Positions 1-7,947 are shown, counted from the stretch's first letter. The stretch is DNA of 64,000 nucleotides from Xenophilus sp. AP218F (GCA_002213445.1 NJIE01000028.1:39771-103770); one strand, 5' to 3'. The notes: generated by a model not told the origin, from the letters alone. Translations and numbers: made by a program.

Positions 1-21
1 TAAGCCGGCCGCCGGCGAACA

Positions 22-52
22 AAAAGCCGACTGCGACGCAGTCGGCTTTTTT
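22..52. terminator. Bidirectional intrinsic terminator
   Basis: A GC-rich inverted repeat (GCCGACTGCG at 26-35 against CGCAGTCGGC at 37-46) is flanked by A residues on the left and T residues on the right. It can therefore end transcription from either side. It lies just past the stop of the minus-strand permease gene and just after a TAA at 1-3 that could end an upstream plus-strand gene. Confidence 0.8.
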
Positions 53-69
53 CATGGCGCAGGCCGGGA

Positions 70-1704
70 TCAGGCTTGCTGCGCGGCGGGCCTGGCTTCG
101 GCCGCGTGTTCGGCCTGCATCGCCGCCACCATGGCCGGGTCGTGCTCGTCGCGCAGATAGCGGGTGTGCCAGCCGCTCCTCACGCCCCAGCCGTAGAAGC
201 ACAGCGATACCGCCGCCACCACGGCCATGTCCACGCCGTAAGGCAGCACGCCGATGCCGCCGAAGTCGGCGCTGCCTATCCAGGACAGCAGCGCCATGGT
301 CGGCAGGTACAGCACCATCCACAGCGCGCCCTTCAGCTCCCTGCCGAATTCCGGCCAGCCGGCGCGCGCCTGGTACCAGAAGTACACCGGCAGCGCGGCC
401 ACGATCAGGAAGATGATCTCGCCGGTCAGCGGCCAGCGCGCCCAGTACAGCACCAGCGAGGCGCAGACGAAGGCGAACGGGGCGATCAGGCTCAGGCAGG
501 GCAGGCGCAGCGGGCGCGGCAGCTCCGGCGCGCAGCGGCGCAGCGCGGCCACGCTGATCGGGCCGGTCAGGTAGGAGATCACGGTGGCGACCGAGATCAC
601 CGCCGCCAGCGTGCCCCAGCCGCGGAAGAAGAACAGGAACACGAAGGACACCGCCAGGTTGAACCACATCGCCGGCCGCGGGATGCGATACAGCGGGTGG
701 ATGCGGCCGAAGATGTCCGGCATGGTGCCGTTGCGCTGCATGCCGTAGATCATGCGCGAGGTGGTGGCCATATAGGTGGCGCCGGTGCCGCTGGGGCTGA
801 CGAAGGCGTCGAAGTAAAGCAGCATCATCAGCCAGTTGAGGCCGAAGGCCATCGCCAGCTGGGCGAAGGGCGAGCTGAAGTCTATGCCCTGCCAGCCGTG
901 AACCAGATGGGCGGGCGAGAGCGCGCCGAGGAACGCCACCTGCAGCGCGACGTAGATCACCGCCGCCAGCAGGATGGAGCCGACCACGCCGAAGGGCACG
1001 CTCTTGCCGGGATTGCGGGCCTCGCCGGCCAGGTTGATCGGGCTCTGGAAGCCGTTGAAGCTGAACACGATGCCGCTGGTCGCCACCGCGGTCATCACGC
1101 TGGCCCAGCCGTAAGGCGCGAAGCCGCCGAGCGCCGGGTTGTTCAGGTTCTCCGAATGAAAGCCGCTGTAAACCAGCGCGCCCACGGTCAGCGCCGGCAC
1201 CACCACCTTGAAGACGGTGATGGCGCTGTTGGCCTTGGCGAACAGCCTGACCCCCCAGTAATTGAGCAGGAAGTAGACGATCACCAGCATGGCGGAGAGG
1301 ATCAGGCCAAGCGTGCTCAGTTCGCCGTTGTGATAGAGGCCCTGGGCCCAGGCGTAGGGCCAGGAGCTCATGTACTGCACCGAGGCTTCGGCTTCGATCG
1401 GAATCACCGAGACGATGGCGATCCAGTTGGCCCAGGCGGCGATGAAGCCCAAGAGCGAACCGTGGGAATAGCGCGCGTAGCGCACCATGCCGCCCGATTC
1501 GGGGAACATCGCCCCCAGTTCGGCGTAGCTCAGCGCGATGGCGAGGATGATGACCATGCCGATGATCCAGGCCACGATGGCGGCGGGGCCGGCGATTTGC
1601 GCCGCGTGGGCCGCGCCGAACAGCCAGCCCGAGCCGATGATGGAGCCCAGCCCGGTCAGCATCAGGGCGATCGGCCCGATGTGTCGCGAGTGTTGGTGTT
1701 GCAA
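70..1704 (-). CDS. APC-superfamily amino acid permease
   Basis: A 544-residue inner-membrane protein with about twelve hydrophobic helices, predicted to carry amino acids or polyamines across the cytoplasmic membrane. The N-terminus has the APC helix-1 signature (GLGSIIGSGWLFG, about residues 18-30), followed by PESGG near residue 69. It resembles the AspT-like/YjeM-like branch of the amino acid-polyamine-organocation family; the substrate cannot be read from sequence. The start is a TTG: an AGGAGA Shine-Dalgarno (1716-1711 on the minus strand) sits five to six bases before it and no better ATG exists. It is transcribed alone, behind an unusually long GC-rich leader, and ends at a strong terminator. 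The C-terminal tail is Ala/Glu-rich and hydrophilic. Confidence 0.85.
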   Translation of the reverse strand: MQHQHSRHIGPIALMLTGLGSIIGSGWLFGAAHAAQIAGPAAIVAWIIGMVIILAIALSYAELGAMFPESGGMVRYARYSHGSLLGFIAAWANWIAIVSVIPIEAEASVQYMSSWPYAWAQGLYHNGELSTLGLILSAMLVIVYFLLNYWGVRLFAKANSAITVFKVVVPALTVGALVYSGFHSENLNNPALGGFAPYGWASVMTAVATSGIVFSFNGFQSPINLAGEARNPGKSVPFGVVGSILLAAVIYVALQVAFLGALSPAHLVHGWQGIDFSSPFAQLAMAFGLNWLMMLLYFDAFVSPSGTGATYMATTSRMIYGMQRNGTMPDIFGRIHPLYRIPRPAMWFNLAVSFVFLFFFRGWGTLAAVISVATVISYLTGPISVAALRRCAPELPRPLRLPCLSLIAPFAFVCASLVLYWARWPLTGEIIFLIVAALPVYFWYQARAGWPEFGRELKGALWMVLYLPTMALLSWIGSADFGGIGVLPYGVDMAVVAAVSLCFYGWGVRSGWHTRYLRDEHDPAMVAAMQAEHAAEARPAAQQA

Positions 1705-2024
1705 GGTAAGTCTCCTGGTTTGAATCGTGAAAGCGGATAGCGTTGCCGCTGCGAAACGTGAGCGCAGTCAGTGCGGTCTACCCGAATGCCGGGTGGTCCC
1801 GGTCTGGAGGTTTTGGAGGGTGAGCTACCGAGGCAGGCCGGATGGCCCGGCGCTGCCGGAGGTTTGGAGTGTCGCCCGATGGGAAGTTTGCGGAATGGAG
1901 CCGGCCGCGGAGGGCTGCCGGGTGCAACTAACCACTATCTTTGTGGATGGATTGTAACGCATTGCGCGCCGCCGCCGCCACGCGGGCGACGGGGCGCGCG
2001 AATGAATATTAATAAATTCTAATT
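1705..2024. other. Gene-free stretch; putative long leader of the permease gene
   Basis: No convincing gene is seen in these 320 bases. The short open frames lack ribosome sites and coding character. On the minus strand this is the 5' side of the permease. It contains a TACAAT hexamer (1956-1951) that could be a -10 element, but without a good -35. Two near-identical copies of GGAGGTTT(T)GGAG lie at 1806-1818 and 1858-1869 among several GC-rich short stems. No known riboswitch core was recognised. Confidence 0.4.
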
Positions 2025-2027
2025 TTA
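2011..2027. repeat. AT-rich 17-mer, copy 1
   Basis: AATAAATTCTAATTTTA overlaps the stop codon of the minus-strand carbonic-anhydrase gene. A copy with one mismatch lies at 4700-4716 directly after the stop of prlC, in the same orientation. Such AT-rich identity stands out in a GC-rich region. Its role is unknown. Confidence 0.5.
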
Positions 2028-2564
2028 AAGGTTGGCCTGGTGCTTGGCGGCCACGCGCAGGTAATGCTCGGCGGAATACTTGAAGTAGGCCAGTTCCTCT
2101 TCGGTCAGCGGCCGCGCCTGTTTGACCGGGTTGCCCAGGTAGAGATAGCCGGACGCCAGCCTTTTTCCGGGCGGCACCAGGCTGCCGGCGCCGATCAGCA
2201 CCCGGTCTTCGATCACGACGCGGTCGAGCACGATGCTGCCTATGCCCACTAGCACCTCGTCGCCTATGGTGCAGCCGTGCAGGGTGACGTGATGGCCGAT
2301 GGTGACGTGGCGGCCGATGCGCAGCGGCGCGCCGGCCGGGTCGGCCGCGGTCTTGTGGCTGACGTGCAGCATGGCGTGGTCCTGCACATTGCTGTTCTCG
2401 CCGATGTGGATGGCGTTGACGTCGCCGCGGATCACCGCGCAGGGCCAGACCGACGCGCCCGCCGCCAGCGTCACCTCGCCGATCACCACCGCCGCCGGGT
2501 CGATATAGCAGCTGTCGTCGATCTGCGGTTGATGGCCGTCGTAGGGGCGGATATTGCTTTTCAT
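2025..2564 (-). CDS. Gamma-carbonic anhydrase family protein
   Basis: A 179-residue cytoplasmic protein of the left-handed beta-helix (hexapeptide repeat) fold, YrdA/PaaY/CaiE group of gamma-carbonic anhydrases. The three metal-binding histidines of the family are visible as H67, H92 and H97, in the usual spacing (HV...HHVTLH). These enzymes form trimers with zinc or iron at the subunit interface. Some hydrate CO2, others have no proven activity. The ATG is 98 bases from the divergent prlC start, so the two share a promoter region. Length is typical of the family. Activity cannot be decided from sequence alone. Confidence 0.88.
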   Translation of the reverse strand: MKSNIRPYDGHQPQIDDSCYIDPAAVVIGEVTLAAGASVWPCAVIRGDVNAIHIGENSNVQDHAMLHVSHKTAADPAGAPLRIGRHVTIGHHVTLHGCTIGDEVLVGIGSIVLDRVVIEDRVLIGAGSLVPPGKRLASGYLYLGNPVKQARPLTEEELAYFKYSAEHYLRVAAKHQANL

Positions 2565-2662
2565 CGCTCTGTCCTTATCTTGTCAGGGATATTATGTCGG
2601 TTTGCCGCGTTCTCGGCAGAAGACCCCAATCATACCGTCCATCGCAACAGGATGCTGAAACC

Positions 2663-4699
2663 ATGAGCCAGAACCCGCTTCTCGATTTTTCCGGTTTGCC
2701 GCGCTTCGCCGAGATCCGGCCGGAGCACATCACCCCCGCCATCGACCAGCTGCTGGCCGAGGCCCGCGCCGCGGTGGCCCGTCTGACCGCATCCGCCGCC
2801 GAACCCGGCTGGGACAGCTTCGTCACGCCGCTGACCGACGCCACCGAGCGCCTGTCGCGAGCCTGGGGCGTGGTGGGCCACCTCAACGCGGTGATGAATA
2901 CGCCGGAGTTGCGCGACGCTTACAACGCCAACATCCCCAAGCTGTCCGAGTTCTGGACGGAAATGGGCCAGAACCTGGACCTGTTCGCCCGATTCAAGGC
3001 GCTGGCCGCCAGCGCCGGCTACGCCGGCTTCAGCGCCGCGCGCAAGAAGATCGTCGAGAACGATCTGCGCGACTTCCGCCTGTCCGGCGCCGAGCTGCCG
3101 CAAGCGCAGAAAGAGCGCTTCGCCGCCATCCAGACCCGGCTGGCCGAGCTGGCCGCCAAGTTCGAACAGAACGTGCTGGACGCCACCGACGCCTTCAGCC
3201 TGCTGATCGAGGACAAGGCCGAGCTGGCCGGCGTGCCGGAAGATTCGCTGGCACTGTTCGCCGCCGCGGCGGAGGGCGATGGCAAGTCGGGCTACAAGAT
3301 CACGCTGCAGTTCCCGTTCTACTTCCCGGTGCTGCAATACGCCGACAAGCGCGAGCTGCGCGAGCAGCTGTACCAGGCCTACGTCAAGCGCGCCTCGGAG
3401 TTCGGCCCGGCCGAGCTGGACAACAGCCCCATCATCCGCGAGCGCTTGCAGCTGGCGCGCGAAGAAGCGCAGCTGCTGGGCTTCGCCGATTACGCTGAGC
3501 TGTCGCTGTTCACCAAGATGGCGGAAAGCCCGGCCCAGGTCATCGCCTTCCTGCGCGATCTGGCGGCCAGGGCCAAGCCGTTCGCGGTTCAGGACCGCCA
3601 GGAGCTGGAAGCCTTCGCCCGCGAGGAGCTGGGCATCGATCAGCTGCAGGCCTGGGACCTGGCCTACGCCGCCGAAAAACTGCGCGTGGCCCGCTACGCC
3701 TTCTCCGAACAGGAAGTGAAGCAATACTTCCCGGAAGCGCGCGTGGTGCAAGGCCTGTTCAGCGTGGTGGGCACCCTGTTCGGCGTGGAAGTGAAGGAAA
3801 GCGGCGCGCCGGTCTGGCACGACGACGTGCGCTTCTACGACATCCTCAAAGACGGCGAGCTGCTGGGCAGTTTCTACTTCGACCTCTACGCTCGCGACGG
3901 CAAGCGTTCCGGCGCGTGGATGGACGACGCCCGCGGCCGCCGCAAGAAGGGCGACAGCGTGCAGACGCCGGTAGCCTATCTGACCTGCAACTTCACCCGC
4001 CCGGTGGGCGACAAGCCGGCGCTGTTCACCCACGACGAGGTGATCACCCTGTTCCACGAATTCGGCCACGGCCTGCACCACATGCTGACCCGCGTCGACG
4101 AGCTGGGCGTCTCCGGCATCAACGGCGTGGAGTGGGACGCGGTGGAGCTGCCCAGCCAGTTCCTGGAAAACTTCGCCTGGGAATGGGACGTGCTGCAGGG
4201 CATGACCGCCCATGTCGACAGCGGCGAGCCGCTGCCGCGCGCCCTGTACGACAAGATGCTGGCCGCTAAGAACTTCCAGAGCGGCATGGCCACCGTGCGT
4301 CAGCTGGAATTCGCGCTGTTCGACCTCCTGGCCTACAGCCAGCTCGACCCCAGGAGCGGCGACTGGCTGGCTCTGCTTGACGAGGTGCGAGCCGAAGTGG
4401 CGGTCAACTTCCCGCCGGCCTACAACCGCTTCCCCAACAGCTTCAGCCACATCTTCGCCGGCGGCTACGCGGCGGGCTATTACAGCTACAAGTGGGCGGA
4501 GGTGCTGTCGGCGGACGCCTACGCTGCGTTCGAGGAAACCGGCGGCGCCAACGCCGCTACCGGCCAGCGTTTCTGGGACGAAGTGCTGGCGGTGGGCGGC
4601 AGCCGTCCGGCGCTGGAATCGTTCCGCGCCTTCCGCGGCCGCGACCCGCAAATCGACGCTCTGTTGCGCCACTCCGGCATGGTGGCGGAGGCGGTCTAA
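2663..4699 (+). CDS. prlC: Oligopeptidase A (M3 metallopeptidase)
   Basis: A 678-residue cytosolic zinc peptidase of the M3 (thimet oligopeptidase) family that degrades oligopeptides, including cleaved signal peptides. The HEFGH zinc motif occupies residues 465-469, close to its place in E. coli OpdA, and the downstream glutamate helix (GVEWDAVELPSQF) is intact. The ATG at 2663 was chosen because it gives the family N-terminus (SQNPLLDFSGLPRF). The frame stays open further upstream, but that extension has no homologous look. The gene is divergent from the gamma-carbonic anhydrase gene. Length matches the family. Confidence 0.95.
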   Translation: MSQNPLLDFSGLPRFAEIRPEHITPAIDQLLAEARAAVARLTASAAEPGWDSFVTPLTDATERLSRAWGVVGHLNAVMNTPELRDAYNANIPKLSEFWTEMGQNLDLFARFKALAASAGYAGFSAARKKIVENDLRDFRLSGAELPQAQKERFAAIQTRLAELAAKFEQNVLDATDAFSLLIEDKAELAGVPEDSLALFAAAAEGDGKSGYKITLQFPFYFPVLQYADKRELREQLYQAYVKRASEFGPAELDNSPIIRERLQLAREEAQLLGFADYAELSLFTKMAESPAQVIAFLRDLAARAKPFAVQDRQELEAFAREELGIDQLQAWDLAYAAEKLRVARYAFSEQEVKQYFPEARVVQGLFSVVGTLFGVEVKESGAPVWHDDVRFYDILKDGELLGSFYFDLYARDGKRSGAWMDDARGRRKKGDSVQTPVAYLTCNFTRPVGDKPALFTHDEVITLFHEFGHGLHHMLTRVDELGVSGINGVEWDAVELPSQFLENFAWEWDVLQGMTAHVDSGEPLPRALYDKMLAAKNFQSGMATVRQLEFALFDLLAYSQLDPRSGDWLALLDEVRAEVAVNFPPAYNRFPNSFSHIFAGGYAAGYYSYKWAEVLSADAYAAFEETGGANAATGQRFWDEVLAVGGSRPALESFRAFRGRDPQIDALLRHSGMVAEAV

Positions 4700-4716
4700 A
4701 ATAAATTCGAATTTTA
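4700..4716. repeat. AT-rich 17-mer, copy 2
   Basis: AATAAATTCGAATTTTA starts right after the prlC stop codon and matches the copy at 2011-2027 in 16 of 17 positions. This copy is nearly a perfect palindrome around TTCGAA. The two copies bracket the carbonic anhydrase-prlC pair. Confidence 0.5.
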
Positions 4717-4822
4717 GGAACTCCGTCGATGGCGCCGGCTCTAATCTTCTGCTCAGGGTTGTCTTCCGGAGCAGCAAGCGAGCCAGACGCGTATCAGGGG
4801 TAACGATATAGTGTCTATTTCC

Positions 4823-4852
4823 CGCCTCCGCCCAGCGCGGAGGCGTTTTTTT
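4823..4852 (+). terminator. Intrinsic terminator after prlC
   Basis: The stem CGCCTCCGC/GCGGAGGCG closes over a five-base loop and is followed by seven T residues. It lies about 125 bases after the prlC stop and before the xth start. Confidence 0.85.
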
Positions 4853-4949
4853 GCCCATTCGCCGCCGATCCGCGAAAATCGCTTCTACAGCCGGGCCGGC
4901 TGCTGCTAAGGTGTCGGCCTTTGTGTTTTCCCCTCTGGAGTTCTCGCCG

Positions 4950-5723
4950 ATGCGTTTTGCCACCTGGAACGTCAATTCCCTCAAGGTTCGCTTGCCCCAC
5001 GTGCTGCAATGGCTGGCCGACAGCCAGGTGGACGTGCTGTGCCTGCAAGAGTTGAAGATGGATCAGGACGCCTTCCCGTTGGCCGAAATCGAGGCCGCCG
5101 GCTATCGCGCCGCCTGGTTCGGCCAGAAAACCTATAACGGCGTGGCCATCCTGGTCAAAGCGCCGCTGGAAATGAGCGACGTGGTCGCCGGCATGCCCGG
5201 TTACGACGACGAACAGCGCCGGGTGATCGCCGCGACCGTCGCCGGCGTGCGCGTGATCTGCGGCTACTTCGTCAACGGCGAGGCGGTGGATTCGCCCAAG
5301 TACCCCTACAAGCTGGAGTGGTTGTCCCGGCTGGAAGCCTACGTCGCCGCCGAGCTGGCGCGCCATCCGGCGCTGCTGCTCTTGGGCGACTACAACATCG
5401 CGCCGGAAGACCGCGACGTGCACGACCCGGAAAGCTGGCAAGGCAAGGTGCTGTGCAGCGAGCCCGAGCGCGACGCCTTCCGCCGCCTGATCGCGCTGGG
5501 CCTGTCCGACAGCTTCCGCCTGTTCAACCAGGAAGAAAAACAGTACAGCTGGTGGGATTACCGCCAGATGATGTTCCGCCGCAACAAGGGCGTGCGCATC
5601 GACCACATCCTGATCAGCGACGCGCTCAAGCCGCGCGCATTGGGCTGCGAGATCGACAAGGCCCCGCGCAAGTGGGAGCGGCCGTCCGATCATACCCCGG
5701 TGATTCTCGAGCTGGCGTCGTAA
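4950..5723 (+). CDS. xth: Exodeoxyribonuclease III family AP endonuclease
   Basis: A 257-residue Mg-dependent enzyme of the exonuclease III/EEP fold that incises abasic sites and removes blocked 3' ends during base-excision repair. Family motifs are in order: N-terminal WNVNSL, the metal-binding glutamate in LQELK, the catalytic GDYNIAP(E)D block, and the C-terminal RIDHIL and SDHTPV motifs. The ATG at 4950 follows a CTGGAG ribosome site nine bases upstream. The longer open frame before it is not family-like. It is flanked by terminators and so appears monocistronic. Confidence 0.93.
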   Translation: MRFATWNVNSLKVRLPHVLQWLADSQVDVLCLQELKMDQDAFPLAEIEAAGYRAAWFGQKTYNGVAILVKAPLEMSDVVAGMPGYDDEQRRVIAATVAGVRVICGYFVNGEAVDSPKYPYKLEWLSRLEAYVAAELARHPALLLLGDYNIAPEDRDVHDPESWQGKVLCSEPERDAFRRLIALGLSDSFRLFNQEEKQYSWWDYRQMMFRRNKGVRIDHILISDALKPRALGCEIDKAPRKWERPSDHTPVILELAS

Positions 5724-6120
5724 GCCGCGCTCATCCCTTGCCTGTCCGACCGGCCGCTGGCCGGTTTTTTATCGCCCGCAGCCTGCCGGCGCGCCGGACA
5801 AGTCGGCGGCGATCGTCTATAGATAGCCATGCGCCGGCCGCCGGGCGCTTGCCGGCCGGCGGCTGACAAAAAGTACAGTCGGGCCAAAGCCAGCGCCCTG
5901 GCGCGGGAATGCCCGGCCGCGTCATCTGTCTGCCATTTGCCGCCGGCAAAATGACTGATTCGCAGCCGTTTTTTTCCGATAGCGCCGTTCGCGCCGCGCG
6001 CGCGGGCCCGCGGCGCGCTTTCGGCCAGCCCAAACTATGCCGGTTCGGTTTGGTCTGGCTCAAACCAGGCGGTCTTGGCTCTTGTTAAGCTGAAGACTCC
6101 TAAAAATACTGGTGAAGTCG
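5724..6120. other. Gene-free stretch between xth and the rquA-like gene
   Basis: It contains the xth terminator, then very GC-rich sequence without a credible gene. Near the right end is an inverted repeat GGTTTG (6047-6052) / CAAACC (6061-6066) spaced by eight bases. This is followed by TTGTTA, a 17-base gap and AATACT, a weak promoter-like pair that would start transcription almost at the next gene. The inverted repeat could be an operator; this is inference only. Confidence 0.4.
5749..5770 (+). terminator. Intrinsic terminator after xth
   Basis: ACCGGCC and GGCCGGT pair around a GCT loop and are followed by a run of T residues, about 25 bases after the xth stop. Confidence 0.85.
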
Positions 6121-6828
6121 ATGACAACCCTGATTCCGCAAGAGGTAGCCAACAAGCGCTATTACCAGGACGTGCCGGATTACATGACCGAGGTGTACGA
6201 CTGGGCTTACGTCAATCCGCGCAAGGCGCGCCTGCTTGACCGCAAGCTGGTGGTGAGCACCTTGCTGTTCGGCAATGACCAGCGCTTGATGCGCGCGTAT
6301 CTGGACGCGATCCGGCCGGGCGACAAGGTGTGGCAAGTGGCGCACGTTTACGGCGACTTGGTGCAGCGCGCGGCCGACCGGGCCGGGAGCGCCGGGCGCT
6401 TTTTGCTGACCGACGTGACGCCCATCCAGGTGGAGCTGGCCGAGGGCAAGCTCGAGGGCATCGCCCAGGCCGAAGTGGTGCGCGCCGACGCCGCCGGCTT
6501 CCAGCTGCCGTTCACCCCGGACCTGGTGTGCAGCTTCTTCCTGCTGCACGAGGTGCCGGAAGACAAGAAGCGCGCCATCGTCGACAACATGCTGGCCCAG
6601 GTGCCGGTGGGCGGCCGCGCCATGTTCGTCGATTATCACGGCCCCAAACCGTGGCAGCCGATAGGCTGGCTGCTCAAGTGGGTGAACCGGGTGCTGGAAC
6701 CGTTCGCCGAAGCCCTGTGGCGCAAGGAGATCAGCGCCTACGCCGAAGAGGCCGACCGTTTCGAGTGGCGCAAGCGCACGGTGTTCGGCGGGGTGTACCA
6801 GATCGTCTCCGCCATCCGTCAGCGCTGA
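6121..6828 (+). CDS. rquA: RquA-like rhodoquinone biosynthesis enzyme
   Basis: A 235-residue class I SAM-fold protein with the block pattern I associate with RquA: DWAYVNP near the N-terminus, LLFGN, then QVAHVYGDL in place of the usual glycine-rich SAM loop. These are followed by DVTPIQ, FFLLHEVPED, VDYHGPKP, LEPFAEALWRKEI and a C-terminal FGGVYQ. RquA converts ubiquinone to rhodoquinone, using SAM as the amino donor, for fumarate-reducing anaerobic respiration. RquA proteins usually read CVYGDL; here the Cys is His, so a related quinone-modifying enzyme is possible. ATG 6121 is preferred because GGTGA lies just before it; a GTG at 6112 in frame is the alternative. The gene seems to stand alone. 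Confidence 0.75.
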   Translation: MTTLIPQEVANKRYYQDVPDYMTEVYDWAYVNPRKARLLDRKLVVSTLLFGNDQRLMRAYLDAIRPGDKVWQVAHVYGDLVQRAADRAGSAGRFLLTDVTPIQVELAEGKLEGIAQAEVVRADAAGFQLPFTPDLVCSFFLLHEVPEDKKRAIVDNMLAQVPVGGRAMFVDYHGPKPWQPIGWLLKWVNRVLEPFAEALWRKEISAYAEEADRFEWRKRTVFGGVYQIVSAIRQR

Positions 6829-6901
6829 GCCATCGCCCACGCCGCGCCGGACGGCCGCGCCAGGGGCGCAGCCGTCCGGAGCGGCGTCGTTTTCGGCCTC
6901 G

Positions 6902-6915
6902 TACGTCGCGTTACA
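6902..6915 (+). promoter_or_regulatory. RstA-box-like site upstream of the asr-like gene
   Basis: TACGTCGCGTTACA matches the RstA box as I recall it (TACATNTNGTTACA) at 10 of 12 fixed positions. In enteric bacteria RstA activates asr directly through such a box, and the gene downstream here is asr-like. No RstA gene is in the window. Confidence 0.5.
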
Positions 6916-6963
6916 AGGCCTTACAAGGCGCTAACAGACTGGGGGAGAGGGCAGGGCTAGGAT
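6911..6963 (+). promoter_or_regulatory. Tandem 10-bp direct repeats and -10 element of the asr-like promoter
   Basis: TTACAAGGCC (6911-6920), TTACAAGGCG (6921-6930) and CTAACAGACT (6931-6940) form three units at exact 10-base spacing, overlapping the end of the RstA-like box. A TAGGAT hexamer at 6958-6963 fits as -10. The repeats would cover the -35 region, as expected for an activator of the OmpR/PhoB family. No good -35 is present. Confidence 0.5.
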
Positions 6964-7031
6964 ACGTCTCAAGGAAACACCAAACACGGTGCCTCGGGGG
7001 CCGCAGCCTCCTTACCGACCTGGAGATGAAC

Positions 7032-7802
7032 ATGAAAAAGCTGACCCTTCTTGCCCTGTCCGCCGTATTTGGCCTGAGTTCCGCCGCCGGCTTCGCCGCG
7101 GACGCATCCGCCCCGGCCAAGGCTCCCGCCGCCAAGGTGGCCCCGGCCGCCAAGAAAGCCGAGAAGAAAAACCCGGCCAAGATCCATCACGCCAAGCAAG
7201 CTGAAAAAGTAAGCGCTTCCGCCGCCCAGAAAGCCCAGGCCGCCAAAGCCGACGCATCCGCCCCGGCCAAGAAGCAGGCTCACAAGAAGCACGCTGGCAA
7301 GAAGCAGGCCTCCGCCGCCGCGCAAAAGGCCCAGGCCGCCAAGGCCGATGCCTCCGCTCCCAAGGCCAAGAAGGCCAAGAAGCACACCGCCAAGAAGCAT
7401 GAGGCGTCCGCCGCCCAAAAGGCCCAGGCCGCCAAGAAGGACGCTTCCGCTCCGGCCAAGCATGCCAAGAAGCACGCAGCCAAGAAGCATGAAGCTTCGG
7501 CTCAGAAGGCTCAAGCGGCCAAGGCCGACGCCTCCGCTCCGAAGGCCAAGAAGTCCAAGAAGCACGCAGCCAAGAAGCACGAAGCTTCGGCTCAGAAGGC
7601 CCAGGCCGCCAAGGCCGACGCTTCCGCTCCGGCCAAGAAGCCGGCTCACAAGCACGGCAAGAAGCCGGTAGCCAAGAAGGAAGCTTCGGCTCAGAAGGCC
7701 CAGGCCGCCAAGGCCGACGCTTCCGCCCCGGCCAAGAAGCCGGCTCACAAGCACAGCAAGAAACACGTAGCCAAGAAGCCGGCAGCATCAGCCGCCAAGT
7801 AA
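7032..7802 (+). CDS. asr: Asr-type acid-shock protein, repeat-expanded
   Basis: A 256-residue exported, extremely basic protein. Residues 1-22 form a signal peptide (MKKLTLLALSAVFGLSSAAGFA). The mature part is almost only Ala, Lys, His, Ser and Pro. About six repeats of 29-33 residues each begin with a QKAQAAK core followed by a DASAP segment and a Lys/His-rich stretch. The QKAQAAKKH core and signal peptide match enteric acid-shock protein Asr, which is about 100 residues and is thought to buffer or chaperone in the periplasm at low pH. This one is more than twice as long. The ATG at 7032 lies six bases after TGGAG; an in-frame ATG at 7026 sits too close to it. It is monocistronic, with a terminator. 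Confidence 0.8.
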   Translation: MKKLTLLALSAVFGLSSAAGFAADASAPAKAPAAKVAPAAKKAEKKNPAKIHHAKQAEKVSASAAQKAQAAKADASAPAKKQAHKKHAGKKQASAAAQKAQAAKADASAPKAKKAKKHTAKKHEASAAQKAQAAKKDASAPAKHAKKHAAKKHEASAQKAQAAKADASAPKAKKSKKHAAKKHEASAQKAQAAKADASAPAKKPAHKHGKKPVAKKEASAQKAQAAKADASAPAKKPAHKHSKKHVAKKPAASAAK

Positions 7803-7853
7803 CCAGACGCGTTCTGGCTCGCTAGAAAAGACAGGCCCCAGGCACTGTCGCAA

Positions 7854-7878
7854 GGGAGGCGCAAGCCTCCCTTTTTTT
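7854..7878 (+). terminator. Intrinsic terminator after the asr-like gene
   Basis: The stem GGGAGGC/GCCTCCC has a GCAA tetraloop and is followed by seven T residues. Confidence 0.9.
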
Positions 7879-7903
7879 CGTTCCGGCGCGGGAAGCGGAC
7901 GTA

Positions 7904-7928
7904 AAAAAACCGACATCGCTGTCGGTTT
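7904..7928. terminator. Bidirectional terminator between asr-like gene and fpr
   Basis: A-rich left flank, stem ACCGACA/TGTCGGT with a four-base loop, then a T-run. On the minus strand it ends the fpr transcript and on the plus strand it is a second stop for the asr-like gene. Confidence 0.85.
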
Positions 7929-7947
7929 TTCGCATTGGCGCGGACGC

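Noticed and set aside
1705..2024. Known riboswitch (glycine, guanidine or lysine class) in the permease leader
   Set aside because: None of the conserved core motifs of these classes could be found on the transcribed strand.
2630..4984. Long minus-strand open frame across prlC
   Set aside because: It is an antisense shadow of prlC, low-complexity and without recognisable domains.
7200..7802. CRISPR-like or tandem DNA repeat array
   Set aside because: The repeats are in frame within a coding sequence with signal peptide and terminator; they encode protein repeats and have no spacers.
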